DNA from: Paucibacter sp. TC2R-5 | GTDB lineage: Bacteria; Pseudomonadota; Gammaproteobacteria; Burkholderiales; Burkholderiaceae_C | Length of the DNA stretch: 64,000 nt | Reading direction: 5' to 3' | NCBI RefSeq assembly: GCF_025717605.1 | Contig: NZ_JAJIRQ010000004.1 | Span: forward strand, 504,804 to 568,803 | Shown here: piece after piece, positions 55,970 through 64,000 of the stretch | Layout: every line of letters begins with the position of its first letter | Position numbering within the stretch: position 1 is the first letter of the stretch | The notes under the pieces: model-generated | What the model was told of the DNA's origin: nothing | The model's database searches: none | What the model saw: only the letters and a program-made list of their open reading frames with translations | Made by a program: the position numbers and the translations under genes

Positions 55970-57204
55970 AGCTGCTGCTGATCAATCATTACGCCGGCTC
56001 ACCCGAGCACGGCATGGAGTTCCGGCCCTTTTACATGGCACGCGAGTGGCTGCGCGCCGGCCATCAGGTGCTGATTCTGGCGGCCTCGCAGTCGCATGTG
56101 CGCAGTAGCCAGCCGCGGCCCGGTGGGCAAACGTTGGACGGTGTGCCTTTCGTTTGGTACAGCACGCCCGCATACGCTGGCAACGGCCTGGGGCGCGCGC
56201 GCAATATCTGGTCGTTTTGCCGCCAGGTCTGGAGTGATGCCGATGCGCTGGCCGAAAACTTTCAACCCGATGTGGTGATTGCGTCCAGTACCTACCCGAT
56301 GGACATCTGGCCGGCCCGCCGCATCGCCCAAAAGGCCCGGGCCAAGCTGGTCTATGAGGTGCATGATTTGTGGCCGCTGTCACCGATCGAATTGAGCGGT
56401 ATGTCGCCCATTCATCCGTTTGCACTGGTGTGCCAGCAGGCCGAGGTAGAGGCTTACCGTGACGCGCATGTCGTGGTGTCCATGTTGCCTAAAGTACACG
56501 AGCATATGGCCGGTCATGGGCTGGATTTGAAGAAGCTGCACATCGTGCCGAACGGCATCGCGCTGGACGAGTGGATGGATGCGGAGGCCGGCCATAGCGA
56601 GGCCTTGAACCCCGAGATCGCCACCCATATCGCGCTGCAGCGCGCCAGCGGCCGGCTGGTGCTGGGTTACGCCGGCTCGCATGGCCTGCCTAACGCGCTG
56701 GACGTGCTCTTGGATGCTGCCAAGCTCCTGCAAGCCAGCCCAGAGGGGCAAAAAATTGCCATCGTGATGGTCGGTGGTGGGCATGAAAAAGCTCGTCTTG
56801 CCGAGCGCGTGCGCAGCGAGGGGCTGAGCCATGTGAGCTTGTTTGACCCCATACCCAAGGGGCAGATCCCGGCGCTCTTGGGCCAGTTCGACATCGCCTA
56901 TATCGGCTGGCAGCGCACGCCCATCTACCGCTTCGGCATCGCCCCGAACAAGCTGATGGACTACATGATGGCGGGCCGTGCGGTGCTGCACTCGGTGGAG
57001 GCCGGCAATGACCCGGTGGCCGAAGCGGGTGCGGGTTTGACGGTCGCACCGGAAGACCCGGCGGCTGTCGCCGAGGGTGTGTTGCGCCTGGCGCAGTGCA
57101 GCCCGGCCGAGCGCACGGCCATGGGTCAAAAAGGGCGGGCTTTCGTGCTGGCGAACCACACCTATCCGGTGCTGGCCCAGCGCTTCATCGACGCCTTGAA
57201 CTGA
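55966..57204 (+). CDS. Glycosyltransferase, GT4 (WbuB-like)
   Basis: 412-residue GT-B enzyme. N-terminal LLINHYAGSPEHGMEFRPFYMAREW is typical of the WbuB-type GT4 group, with YEVHDLWPLSPIEL, VPNGIALDEW, GYAGSHGLPNALDVLLDAA and the donor-binding region APNKLMDYMMAGRAVL. It starts at a TTG at 55966 (again TTGA with the upstream stop). Likely adds a sugar to the repeat unit; specificity unknown. Confidence 0.88.
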   Translation: MKLLLINHYAGSPEHGMEFRPFYMAREWLRAGHQVLILAASQSHVRSSQPRPGGQTLDGVPFVWYSTPAYAGNGLGRARNIWSFCRQVWSDADALAENFQPDVVIASSTYPMDIWPARRIAQKARAKLVYEVHDLWPLSPIELSGMSPIHPFALVCQQAEVEAYRDAHVVVSMLPKVHEHMAGHGLDLKKLHIVPNGIALDEWMDAEAGHSEALNPEIATHIALQRASGRLVLGYAGSHGLPNALDVLLDAAKLLQASPEGQKIAIVMVGGGHEKARLAERVRSEGLSHVSLFDPIPKGQIPALLGQFDIAYIGWQRTPIYRFGIAPNKLMDYMMAGRAVLHSVEAGNDPVAEAGAGLTVAPEDPAAVAEGVLRLAQCSPAERTAMGQKGRAFVLANHTYPVLAQRFIDALN

Positions 57205-57210
57205 GCGCGC

Positions 57211-57927
57211 ATGAACCCGCGCAAAGACCAAGATCAAGAGCAAGAACTTGAGGCCATTGCCGAGCGCTACCAGCGCCGCGCGGGCGCAGTGCCCATCGAC
57301 CGCTACAGCCTCTTGCGGCCGGAAGTCTGGCAGATGTGGCAAGAGCGGCAGCGGGCCTTGCTGCGCGTTTTGGCGCAAAGACCGGGGACGCCGGCGGATT
57401 GGCACTTGGCCGAGGTCGGTTGCGGCGCCGGTGGCAATCTGCAAGAAATGCTGCGCTTTGGCTTCAGACCCGAGCATCTGCAAGGGGTGGAGTTGCTGCC
57501 CGAGCGCCATGCGGCGGCCCGCACGGTATTGCCCGAGGCCCTGCGCTTGAGCTTAGGCGATGCCTCGCAAGCCGAGATCGCGCCGGCCAGCCAAGACCTG
57601 GTCTTGCAATCCACGGTGTTCTCTTCCATCTTGAGCGACACCGTGCAGGCGGCCCTGGCCCAGGCCATGTGGCGCTGGCTCAAGCCTGGCGGTGCTGTGC
57701 TTTGGTATGACTTCATCGTCGACAATCCGCGCAACCCGGATGTGCGTGGTGTGCCGCTGAAGCGCGTGCGTGAGCTGTTCCCTGAGGCGCAGATCAAGTG
57801 GCAGCGCCTGACTTTGGCGCCGCCCTTGGCCCGCCTCGTTTGCCGCCTGCATCCGAGCGCTTACACACTGTTCAACAGCATTCCCTGGCTGCGCACGCAT
57901 GTGCTGGCCGTGATCGAGAAACCATGA
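57211..57927 (+). CDS. Class I SAM-dependent methyltransferase
   Basis: 238-residue methyltransferase. Motif I is [16 protein letters not shown], the acidic end of strand two is GVELLPER, and the post-motif region is [20 protein letters not shown] and [25 protein letters not shown]. It may methylate a sugar or cap the chain; the target is unknown. Its stop overlaps the next gene by ATGA. Confidence 0.87.
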   Translation: MNPRKDQDQEQELEAIAERYQRRAGAVPIDRYSLLRPEVWQMWQERQRALLRVLAQRPGTPADWHLAEVGCGAGGNLQEMLRFGFRPEHLQGVELLPERHAAARTVLPEALRLSLGDASQAEIAPASQDLVLQSTVFSSILSDTVQAALAQAMWRWLKPGGAVLWYDFIVDNPRNPDVRGVPLKRVRELFPEAQIKWQRLTLAPPLARLVCRLHPSAYTLFNSIPWLRTHVLAVIEKP

Positions 57928-59084
57928 GTGATTTGCCGTTTTTGCCGTTCGCCTTGCCTGAGATTGGTGAGGACGAAATCAATGAGGTGGTCGACACCTT
58001 GCGCTCGGGCTGGGTCACGACCGGCCCCAAGGCTAAGCGCTTCGAGCAGGATTTCGCCGCTTTTCTGGGCGAGCCGCAAATCGAGTGCATCGCCGTCAAC
58101 TCGGCCACCGCTGGCCTGCATTTGGCGCTGGAGGCCTGTGGCATCGGCCCCGGCGACGAGGTCATCACGACCACCCACACCTTCACCGCCACCGCCGAAG
58201 TGGTGCGCTACCTCGGCGCCGACGTGGTCTTGGTCGACATCGACCCGACCACACTCAATATCGACCCCAAGCTGGTCGAAGCTGCGATCACCCCGCGGAC
58301 CAAATGCATCATCCCGGTCCACTACGCCGGCCTGGCGGTGGACATGATCGCCATCCTCGACATCGCCCGCAAACATGGCCTGCGGGTGGTCGAAGACGCC
58401 GCCCATGCGCTGCCCACCACGCTGGAGAAAGAGCTGATCGGCACCATGGGCAGCGACGCGACGGTGTTCAGCTTTTACGCCAACAAGACCATGACGACAG
58501 GCGAGGGCGGCATGTTGGTGACGCGCAATGCGGAGCTGGCCAAGCGCGCGCGGGTGATGCGCTTGCACGGCATGAACCGGGATGCGTTTGACCGCTTCAC
58601 CGCCAAGACGCCGAGCTGGTATTACGAGATCGTGGCGCCAGGTTTCAAGTACAACATGACCGATATCGCGGCGGCGCTGGGGATTCATCAGCTCAAGCGG
58701 CTGCCGGCCTTTCAGGCTCGGCGTGAGGCAATTGCCCAGGCCTATAACGCCGCCTTCACCGACCTGCCGCTCATCTTGCCGCCCGAGGCTCCTGAAGGGG
58801 ACGTGCATTCATGGCATTTGTACGTGCTGCGCTTGAGTGACGAGTTGGAGATCGATCGCGACAGCTTCATCGAGCGCATGTACGCCGCCGGTATTGGCTG
58901 CAGCGTGCACTACATCCCGCTGCACCTGCACCCTTATTGGCGTGAGCGTTATGAGCTGGGCCCTGAGCAGTTCCCGCATTCGCAAAAAGCGTTTGAGCGG
59001 ATGTTGAGCATCCCGCTCTACACCGCCATGACGGACGCAGACGTGCAGCGCGTGATTGCGGCGGTTCGCGCGATAGCAGGCTGA
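57924..59084 (+). CDS. DegT/DnrJ/EryC1 aminotransferase, ArnB/PglE-like
   Basis: PLP-dependent sugar aminotransferase of 386 residues, starting at 57924. Motifs are [54 protein letters not shown], the PLP Lys in [15 protein letters not shown] and [16 protein letters not shown]. The nearest wording I know is ArnB and UDP-4-amino-sugar synthases. With the CapD-like dehydratase two genes downstream it could make a UDP-4-amino-4,6-dideoxy sugar for the initiating transferase between them. Coupled to both neighbours. Confidence 0.9.
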   Translation: MSDLPFLPFALPEIGEDEINEVVDTLRSGWVTTGPKAKRFEQDFAAFLGEPQIECIAVNSATAGLHLALEACGIGPGDEVITTTHTFTATAEVVRYLGADVVLVDIDPTTLNIDPKLVEAAITPRTKCIIPVHYAGLAVDMIAILDIARKHGLRVVEDAAHALPTTLEKELIGTMGSDATVFSFYANKTMTTGEGGMLVTRNAELAKRARVMRLHGMNRDAFDRFTAKTPSWYYEIVAPGFKYNMTDIAAALGIHQLKRLPAFQARREAIAQAYNAAFTDLPLILPPEAPEGDVHSWHLYVLRLSDELEIDRDSFIERMYAAGIGCSVHYIPLHLHPYWRERYELGPEQFPHSQKAFERMLSIPLYTAMTDADVQRVIAAVRAIAG

Positions 59085-59686
59085 TGCCGATGTGGGCTAA
59101 ACGGCTTGTCGATGTTTTGCTGTCTGCGCTTGGCCTTGTGTTGCTGGCGCCGCTGCTGCTGGCTATTGCGCTGTGGATCAAGCTGGACTCGCCCGGCCCT
59201 GTGCTGTTCAGGCAAGCGCGGGTAGGGCGGCGAGGCCGGCTGTTTTCTATCCACAAATTCCGCACCATGCGGCCGGATGCACCCAGCTTGGGTCCGCAAA
59301 TCACCATTGGCGCCGACCCTCGTGTCACCCGCGCCGGTCAGGTCTTGCGCCGCAGCAAGCTGGATGAGTTGCCGCAACTCTGGGATGTCTTTCGCGGTGC
59401 GATGAGCCTGGTCGGGCCGCGCCCCGAGGTGCCGCGTTATGTGGCCTTGTATCCGGTGGATATCGCCGAGTTGGTGCTGTCAGTACGGCCCGGCATCACC
59501 GATCTGGCTTCGATTGAATATCGTGATGAGAGTCGCTTGCTCGCCGAAGCCGCCGACCCTGAAGCCTGCTACGTTGAGCAGGTCATGCCGGCCAAGCTGG
59601 CCCTGGCGGCGCGCTATGTGCAAACGCGCAGCTTCAGTGGTGACTTGACGTTGTTGCTGCGCACGGTCAAGGCTATCCTAAGTTGA
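59084..59686 (+). CDS. Initiating sugar-1-phosphate transferase, PglC-type
   Basis: Monotopic phosphoglycosyl transferase of 200 residues that loads the first sugar phosphate onto undecaprenyl phosphate. N-terminal re-entrant helix MWAKRLVDVLLSALGLVLLAP, then SPGPVLFRQARVGRRG, FSIHKFRTM, RRSKLDELPQLWDV and MSLVGPRPEVP, all core motifs of the family. The small size matches PglC/WcaJ C-terminal domain rather than long WbaP. Start ATG overlaps the aminotransferase stop (TGATG). Confidence 0.93.
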   Translation: MPMWAKRLVDVLLSALGLVLLAPLLLAIALWIKLDSPGPVLFRQARVGRRGRLFSIHKFRTMRPDAPSLGPQITIGADPRVTRAGQVLRRSKLDELPQLWDVFRGAMSLVGPRPEVPRYVALYPVDIAELVLSVRPGITDLASIEYRDESRLLAEAADPEACYVEQVMPAKLALAARYVQTRSFSGDLTLLLRTVKAILS

Positions 59687-59687
59687 G

Positions 59688-61595
59688 ATGAGCGGAGCTG
59701 AGTTTGCGCCGACAATCCACCCCACTATGTTCTGGCTCTCACTCGAAGGTTTTTTAACCCGCATTCGACCCTACCGCGAGGCGCTCTCCCTGTTGCTGGA
59801 CGCTGCCCTTGTGGCGCTGGCCTGGCAGGCGACCTATTTGTTCCGACTCGGTTTCGAGCGTTGGATGTCGGCTCGGCCTAGCTACGACGAATGGGTCATG
59901 CTCGCTTTGGTCGGCCTCTATGTGCTGGTGTTGTGGCTGCTGCGCGTACCCAAGGGCATGTGGCGCTTCAGCGGCTTCGGAGAGGTCAAGCGCTTAGCGG
60001 CGGCCTGCGCGATTGCCGGCACGCTGGGCGCAACGATGGTGCTGATGGCTCATTTGAGCGGGGTGCCGCGCGCCGTGCTGGCCTTGCATCCGCTCTTTTG
60101 TCTGATCGCGCTGGCGATGATGCGCTTGGGTTACCGCATGCTGTACGAGCATATGCGCGGGCGCATCAGCGGCAGCTCGGTCGAAACGCACCGGGCACTG
60201 GTGCTGGGGGCTGGCCAGGCTGGGCGTTTGGCGGTGGCGGGCATACAGCACCAGGGCTGGGTTGTGGTGGGCTGGCTCGACGATGACCCGGCCAAGCAGG
60301 ATTCCCGTGTCGCCGGCATCCCCGTGCTGGGGCGTTTGGAGGAGGTCACGCGCTTCGCGCCCTTGCACGGCATTACGCATCTGATCGTGGCAATGCCTTC
60401 GGCAGCGACGGAGCAACGGCGCCGAGCCTTGGATCTGGCCGGGCAGACCGGTCTGCATGTGTTGACCGTACCTAATCTGGAGGAACTGCAGACGGGCCGC
60501 AAGGTCGATCAGTTACGCGACATCGAGCCCGAGGATTTGCTGGGCCGTGCGCCGGTGCAACTGGACGAGGGTGGCATCAGCGAATGCATCAACGGCAAGG
60601 TAGTGCTAATCACCGGTGCCGGCGGCAGCATAGGCAGCGAGCTGTGTCGGCAAGTGGCGCGTTATGGGCCGCGCCTGCTGGTGCTTTACGAGCTGAGCGA
60701 AGTGGCGCTGTATCTGATCGAACAAGAGTTGTCGGAGAAATTTCCGCACATTCCTCTGCTGCGCTTGGTTGGTGACGTCAAGGACCTGGAGCATCTGCGT
60801 TACACCTTCGGCAAACACAAGCCACAAATTGTTTTTCATGCCGCCGCCTACAAGCATGTGCCTTTGATGGAAGTGGACAACGCCTGGGTCTGCTTGCGCA
60901 ACAACACGCTGGGCACTTATCACGCAGCTCTTGCTGCGGCCGAAAGCGGCGTGGAGCGATTCGTTTTGATCAGCACCGACAAGGCGGTCAACCCGACCAA
61001 TGTGATGGGTGCGAGCAAGCGTGCCGCGGAACTGGTGCTGAGCTATATGGCAGGGCAGGGGCACGTCACCAAATTCATGGCTGTTCGATTCGGCAATGTG
61101 CTGGGCAGCAGCGGCAGCGTGATTCCGAAGTTCAAGCAGCAGATCGCCAAGGGAGGCCCGGTGACGGTCACCCACCCCGACATCACCCGCTACTTCATGA
61201 CCATCCCCGAGGCTGCGCGTCTGGTCGTGCAAGCGGCAGCCATTGGCGAGAGCGGGCAAGTGCTGGTCTTGGACATGGGAGAGCCGGTGCGGATTGTTGA
61301 TTTAGCGCGTGACATGATTCGCCTGTCCGGGCGCGGCCAAGACGAGATCCAAATCGAATTCAGCGGCCTGCGGCCGGGCGAGAAGTTGTTTGAGGAATTG
61401 CTGGCGGACAGCGACACCACGCTGCCGACCAGTTGCGCTGGATTGGCGTTAGCTCGTTTGGATGACAGCCGGCAGAGTGCCGAGGTGATGGGGTGGCTGC
61501 TGAATGGGGCGTGCGCGCTTGGGCAGACAGATGATGAGGCGGTGCGCAAAGTGCTGCGGGAGTTATTGGGGGCGGCGTTCAATTCGAAGCATTGA
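59688..61595 (+). CDS. wbpM: Membrane UDP-sugar 4,6-dehydratase, WbpM/CapD/PglF-type
   Basis: Converts UDP-GlcNAc to the 4-keto-6-deoxy sugar. The 635-residue protein has four N-terminal transmembrane segments (about 30-140), a degenerate CoA-binding-like Rossmann domain (ALVLGAGQAGRLAV), and a catalytic SDR domain from about 300: LITGAGGSIGSELCRQVARY, FHAAAYKHVPLMEV, LISTDKAVNPTNVMGASKR, where Met replaces the usual Tyr as in WbpM. Start 59688; 59727 is an alternative. It is the last intact gene before the insertion-sequence remnants. Confidence 0.93.
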   Translation: MSGAEFAPTIHPTMFWLSLEGFLTRIRPYREALSLLLDAALVALAWQATYLFRLGFERWMSARPSYDEWVMLALVGLYVLVLWLLRVPKGMWRFSGFGEVKRLAAACAIAGTLGATMVLMAHLSGVPRAVLALHPLFCLIALAMMRLGYRMLYEHMRGRISGSSVETHRALVLGAGQAGRLAVAGIQHQGWVVVGWLDDDPAKQDSRVAGIPVLGRLEEVTRFAPLHGITHLIVAMPSAATEQRRRALDLAGQTGLHVLTVPNLEELQTGRKVDQLRDIEPEDLLGRAPVQLDEGGISECINGKVVLITGAGGSIGSELCRQVARYGPRLLVLYELSEVALYLIEQELSEKFPHIPLLRLVGDVKDLEHLRYTFGKHKPQIVFHAAAYKHVPLMEVDNAWVCLRNNTLGTYHAALAAAESGVERFVLISTDKAVNPTNVMGASKRAAELVLSYMAGQGHVTKFMAVRFGNVLGSSGSVIPKFKQQIAKGGPVTVTHPDITRYFMTIPEAARLVVQAAAIGESGQVLVLDMGEPVRIVDLARDMIRLSGRGQDEIQIEFSGLRPGEKLFEELLADSDTTLPTSCAGLALARLDDSRQSAEVMGWLLNGACALGQTDDEAVRKVLRELLGAAFNSKH

Positions 61596-61604
61596 GTGAG
61601 GTTC

Positions 61605-61885
61605 CCTGGGCAGACAGACCTCGAAGATGATGTGCGCGCCTATGGCAGGGCTAGCTCCGGTTTGGTGGAGCGCCAATTCATGTTGTTTCTGATGCAGACC
61701 GCCGAAGGCCTGCCCAACCCGCATGAAGTACACCCCGGCAGTACGGCAGAGGCCAAAACCCTGTTGCCCGTAATTTGCGGCCTGTTCGAGCGCTGCCCGC
61801 TCAAACCTGTGGTGCCGATTGCTGGCCGGGGGGGCTCTTGAGCACCGCCAACATGGACGAATTGGGTAAGCTGCAAGCTGAATCG
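61605..61885 (+). pseudogene. Remnant of an IS1634/IS4-type transposase
   Basis: A fragment translating as GQTDLEDDVRAYGRASSGL, ERQFMLFLMQTAEGLPNPHEV, then GSTAEAKTLLPVICGLFERCP and IAGRGG, the wording of the central part of IS1634-like transposases. A run of seven G (61828-61834) shifts the frame, after which LSTANMDELGKLQAE continues in another frame. Both ends of the gene are missing and no terminal inverted repeats were seen. Confidence 0.7.
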
Positions 61886-61917
61886 CCCCGAATTCCGAGG
61901 AGGCCAGTTGGTGTAAG

Positions 61918-62185
61918 TCAGGCTACTGCCGCAGCCTGATTGGCGAATTGCCGGTGATCGTTTGCCTCAGCTTCTGAAGGAGGGATGTAGCCGATGTTCC
62001 GAGCAGGCGTTGGTGGTTGAACCAAGCCACTCATGCAAGGGTCGCCAACTCGACGGATTCCTTGGTTTTCCATGGCCCCCGGCGATGAATCAATTCGGCC
62101 TTGTAGAGCCCGTTGATTGTCTCAGCCCGTGCGTTGTCGTAGCTACCAACAGCACAGGCCATCATCGAGCTGATTGTTCAGCGGC
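61918..62185 (-). pseudogene. Remnant of an IS3-family transposase orfB, 3' end
   Basis: The minus strand reads GSYDNARAETINGLYKAELI, HRRGPWKTKESVELATLA, a TGA stop at 62033-62031, then VAWFNHQRLL. A frame change near 62000 is followed by NIGYIPPSEAEANDHRQFAN and QAAAVA before a TGA at 61920-61918. This is the C-terminal integrase core of IS3-group transposases. It is inactivated by a nonsense codon and a frameshift, and the 5' part is absent. Confidence 0.85.
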
Positions 62186-62332
62186 AGTCCATGGCTTGAC
62201 ACAAACGTTTGGCATAATGTTAGATTGAGTGCTTGGCCTGTCGGTTCGAGTCAGTCGGGCGCGGCTAGCTTGTTTTTGGGCGGTTCAACGGCGCGTCCTT
62301 AGCTCATCGTTGGTAATTTTCCGCTTTTTTGA
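62186..62332. other. AT-richer gap with a perfect -35 hexamer before the distal glycosyltransferase
   Basis: No gene is seen. TTGACA at 62197-62202 is followed by several TA-rich candidates, the best being TTAGAT at 62221-62226 (18-bp spacing, weak). It could be the promoter of the two following genes, or an outward promoter left by the insertion sequence. Confidence 0.35.
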
Positions 62333-63424
62333 ATGGCCACCATAAAAAGAAAGCAATGCTTGTTCATCAACGGGAAGTTCACGGCCCAGCGCATGACAGG
62401 TGTTCAGCGGGTCGCCGAACAATTGGTTCGGGAACTTGATCAAACGCTGGAGGCCCCTGCCGAGCTGCTTTGCCCCCCAAGCGGAGGCTTTGCCAATTTG
62501 CAGAACATCAAGGTTCGGATGATCGGCCCCAGTTGGCTGCCACTTACTCTATGGGAGCAACTGATACTGCCTTTTGCCACACGCAACGGGAGCCTTTTGA
62601 ATCTGGCTGGCGCAGCACCCGCACTGGCGCGCAAGCAGTATTGCGTAATGCACGACGCCGCGATTTTTGACCAGCCAGATGCCTATGCCCAGGTTTTTTT
62701 GTCTTGGTACCGTTGGCTGTTCAGGCGACTGGTTGCGCGGGCGCAGGGTTTATTCACGGTCTCGAATTTCTCGAGGGATCGTCTTTCCTTGGCGTTAGGT
62801 GTGCCTGAATCAAGGTTTGTAGTACTGGGCCTTGGCAGTGAACACCTTTCAGTGGTGCAGGCGGACGAGAGTATCCTGGTAAATTCAGGACTGACTCCTG
62901 ATCAATATTTTCTCGCGGTAGGAAGCCACAACCCGACAAAAAATATGCGGCGACTTGCGCATGCTTTTGCGGCCATAAGGCCGTCGGCTATTAAATTCGT
63001 CCTTGTGGGCGGAGGCAATTCCAGGGTTTTTTCAGGCGACGACATTGATGAAGTGTCAGGTATGTTGAATCTGGGTGCTGTGAGTGATGAAGCCTTGGTT
63101 GCCCTTTATCGTGGGGCCCTGGGATTTGTGTTTCCTTCCACTTATGAGGGCTTCGGGCTGCCTCCGCTGGAGGCGATGGCGATGGGCTGCCCGGTCATCG
63201 TGGCTCGCGCGGCGGCATTACCCGAGGTTTGTGCTGATGCCGTCCTGTATTGCGACCCTCTGGACATCGAGTCGATAACCGCCGCTTTACAGCGGTTAAT
63301 CGACGAGCCGATGTTCAGGCAGGAGTTGAGGCAGCGGGGTTTTGCTCGGGCGAGGATGTGGACATGGGCAAGTGCGGGACGGCGTCTGCGCGCTGGGATC
63401 AAGCTCAACGGAGCGGCGCCGTGA
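62333..63424 (+). CDS. Glycosyltransferase, GT4
   Basis: 363-residue GT-B glycosyltransferase of the type often annotated as mannosyl- or rhamnosyltransferase. It has MTGVQRVAEQLVREL near the N-terminus, LFTVSNFSRDRL, then AVGSHNPTKNMRRLAHAF, and the donor-binding PSTYEGFGLPPLEAMAMGCPVI with the E-x7-E pair. Compared with the genes before the insertion-sequence remnants it has visibly more A/T, including third positions, suggesting separate acquisition. It overlaps the next gene by GTGA. Confidence 0.9.
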   Translation: MATIKRKQCLFINGKFTAQRMTGVQRVAEQLVRELDQTLEAPAELLCPPSGGFANLQNIKVRMIGPSWLPLTLWEQLILPFATRNGSLLNLAGAAPALARKQYCVMHDAAIFDQPDAYAQVFLSWYRWLFRRLVARAQGLFTVSNFSRDRLSLALGVPESRFVVLGLGSEHLSVVQADESILVNSGLTPDQYFLAVGSHNPTKNMRRLAHAFAAIRPSAIKFVLVGGGNSRVFSGDDIDEVSGMLNLGAVSDEALVALYRGALGFVFPSTYEGFGLPPLEAMAMGCPVIVARAAALPEVCADAVLYCDPLDIESITAALQRLIDEPMFRQELRQRGFARARMWTWASAGRRLRAGIKLNGAAP

Positions 63425-64000
63425 GAATTCTGCAGTTGAGCAAGTTCTATCCTCCGGTGCTCGGAGGCATCGAGTCAGTTGCCTGGGAGCTTGTTGAAGG
63501 CCTGAATTCAAACGGCATGCGTGCCGACGTACTGTGTTCCAACCAAAGCTGGCCGACTGTGCGGGAACATTTTCCTGGTGGCTACGACGTGGTGAGAGCG
63601 GGTTCCATGGGCATGTTGCTCTCCACTTCGATGTCTGCAGTGATGCCAAGTCTAGTGGCGGAAATGGGCCGGCGCGCGGATGTTTTGCATGTTCACATGC
63701 CAGACCCGATGGCTGCACTAGCTGTGTGGCTGGCTCGCCCTAAATGCCGTGTTGTTGTGCACTGGCACAGTGACGTGATTCGGCAGCGGCGCGCTTTGGT
63801 GGTCTATGAGCCGCTGCAACGGTGGTTGTTGCACCGCGCCGACGCGGTGATAGCGACGAGCCCACCCTATATGGATGCATCGGAACCGTTACAACCCTGG
63901 CGCAACAAGGTCTGTGTGATCCCGATAGGCATCAGCGACAGTCGCGCTGCCGCAAGCTCCGACTTGGTGCAGATGCTCCGGCGAAAATATGGTGAGCGCC
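63421..64000 (+). CDS. Glycosyltransferase, GT4 (partial, 3' end outside window)
   Basis: Open from the GTG at 63421, which overlaps the previous stop as GTGA, to the right edge (193 codons). The translation starts RILQLSKFYPPVLGGIESVA, followed by LHVHMPDPMAALAVWLAR and VVHWHSDVIRQRRAL, then VIPIGI, the N-terminal half of a GT4 enzyme of the WbpZ/PimB-like kind. The donor-binding half is outside. Composition is like the preceding gene. Confidence 0.88.
   Translation, partial: MRILQLSKFYPPVLGGIESVAWELVEGLNSNGMRADVLCSNQSWPTVREHFPGGYDVVRAGSMGMLLSTSMSAVMPSLVAEMGRRADVLHVHMPDPMAALAVWLARPKCRVVVHWHSDVIRQRRALVVYEPLQRWLLHRADAVIATSPPYMDASEPLQPWRNKVCVIPIGISDSRAAASSDLVQMLRRKYGER

Noticed and set aside
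62240-62275. GGTTCGAGTC, resembling a tRNA T-arm
   Set aside because: No acceptor stem, anticodon arm or CCA end can be folded around it.

Overview
The window reads as chromosome of a GC-rich betaproteobacterium of the Burkholderiales, most likely the Roseateles/Pelomonas/Rubrivivax side. The grounds are codon use, the UbiH-family, DsbC, YchF and LysS sequences, the AraFGH and DgoKAD homologues, and an intergenic repeat of a type common in that group. No rRNA, tRNA or CRISPR array was recognised. About 44 protein genes are supported, two of them cut by the window ends, plus two decayed insertion-sequence remnants.

Positions 1-3206 hold a chemoreceptor followed by a membrane sensor protein with a periplasmic substrate-binding-like domain and PAS domain(s), which runs off the left end. 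Positions 3336-20824 form a galactan/galactose utilisation island: an exported alpha/beta-hydrolase, a TonB-dependent receptor, a GbpR-like LysR regulator, and two minus-strand operons. Operon one is dgoD-dgoK-dgoA-GH35 beta-galactosidase. Operon two is lactonase(SMP-30)-araF-araG-araH-GH53 endo-galactanase-galactose dehydrogenase(SDR). Together they encode endo- and exo-cleavage of beta-1,4-galactan, uptake of the sugar, and all five steps of the De Ley-Doudoroff route to pyruvate and glyceraldehyde-3-phosphate. Both operon promoters carry a CTAT-N11-ATAG element that fits a LysR site.

Positions 20954-37223 form a pectin island: an S9 peptidase and a CE12 rhamnogalacturonan acetylesterase, a second TonB receptor, kdgF, and divergently kduI-kduD, a TogMNAB-type oligogalacturonide ABC importer, oligogalacturonate lyase (PL22), pectin methylesterase (CE8) and an IclR/KdgR-type regulator. 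Outer-membrane import, de-esterification, periplasmic and cytoplasmic depolymerisation and conversion to 2-keto-3-deoxygluconate are covered. KDG kinase, KDPG aldolase and a secreted pectate lyase are absent from the window.

Positions 37238-50154 are mostly housekeeping: an orphan cheW, ychF, a UbiH-family monooxygenase, dsbC, DUF3429, an M61 peptidase, DUF3108, an enoyl-CoA hydratase, isocitrate dehydrogenase with a DUF6671 partner, a divergent LysR regulator, and lysS. Positions 50260-61595 are a tightly overlapping surface-polysaccharide operon: WbpB/WbpD/WbpE-type enzymes for a 2,3-diamino-uronic acid, a Wzx flippase, an acyltransferase, glycosyltransferases, a methyltransferase, a second aminotransferase, a PglC-type initiating transferase and a WbpM/CapD-type dehydratase. 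The next 700 bp contain remnants of two different insertion sequences. After them come two further glycosyltransferases with visibly lower GC, the second cut by the right end.
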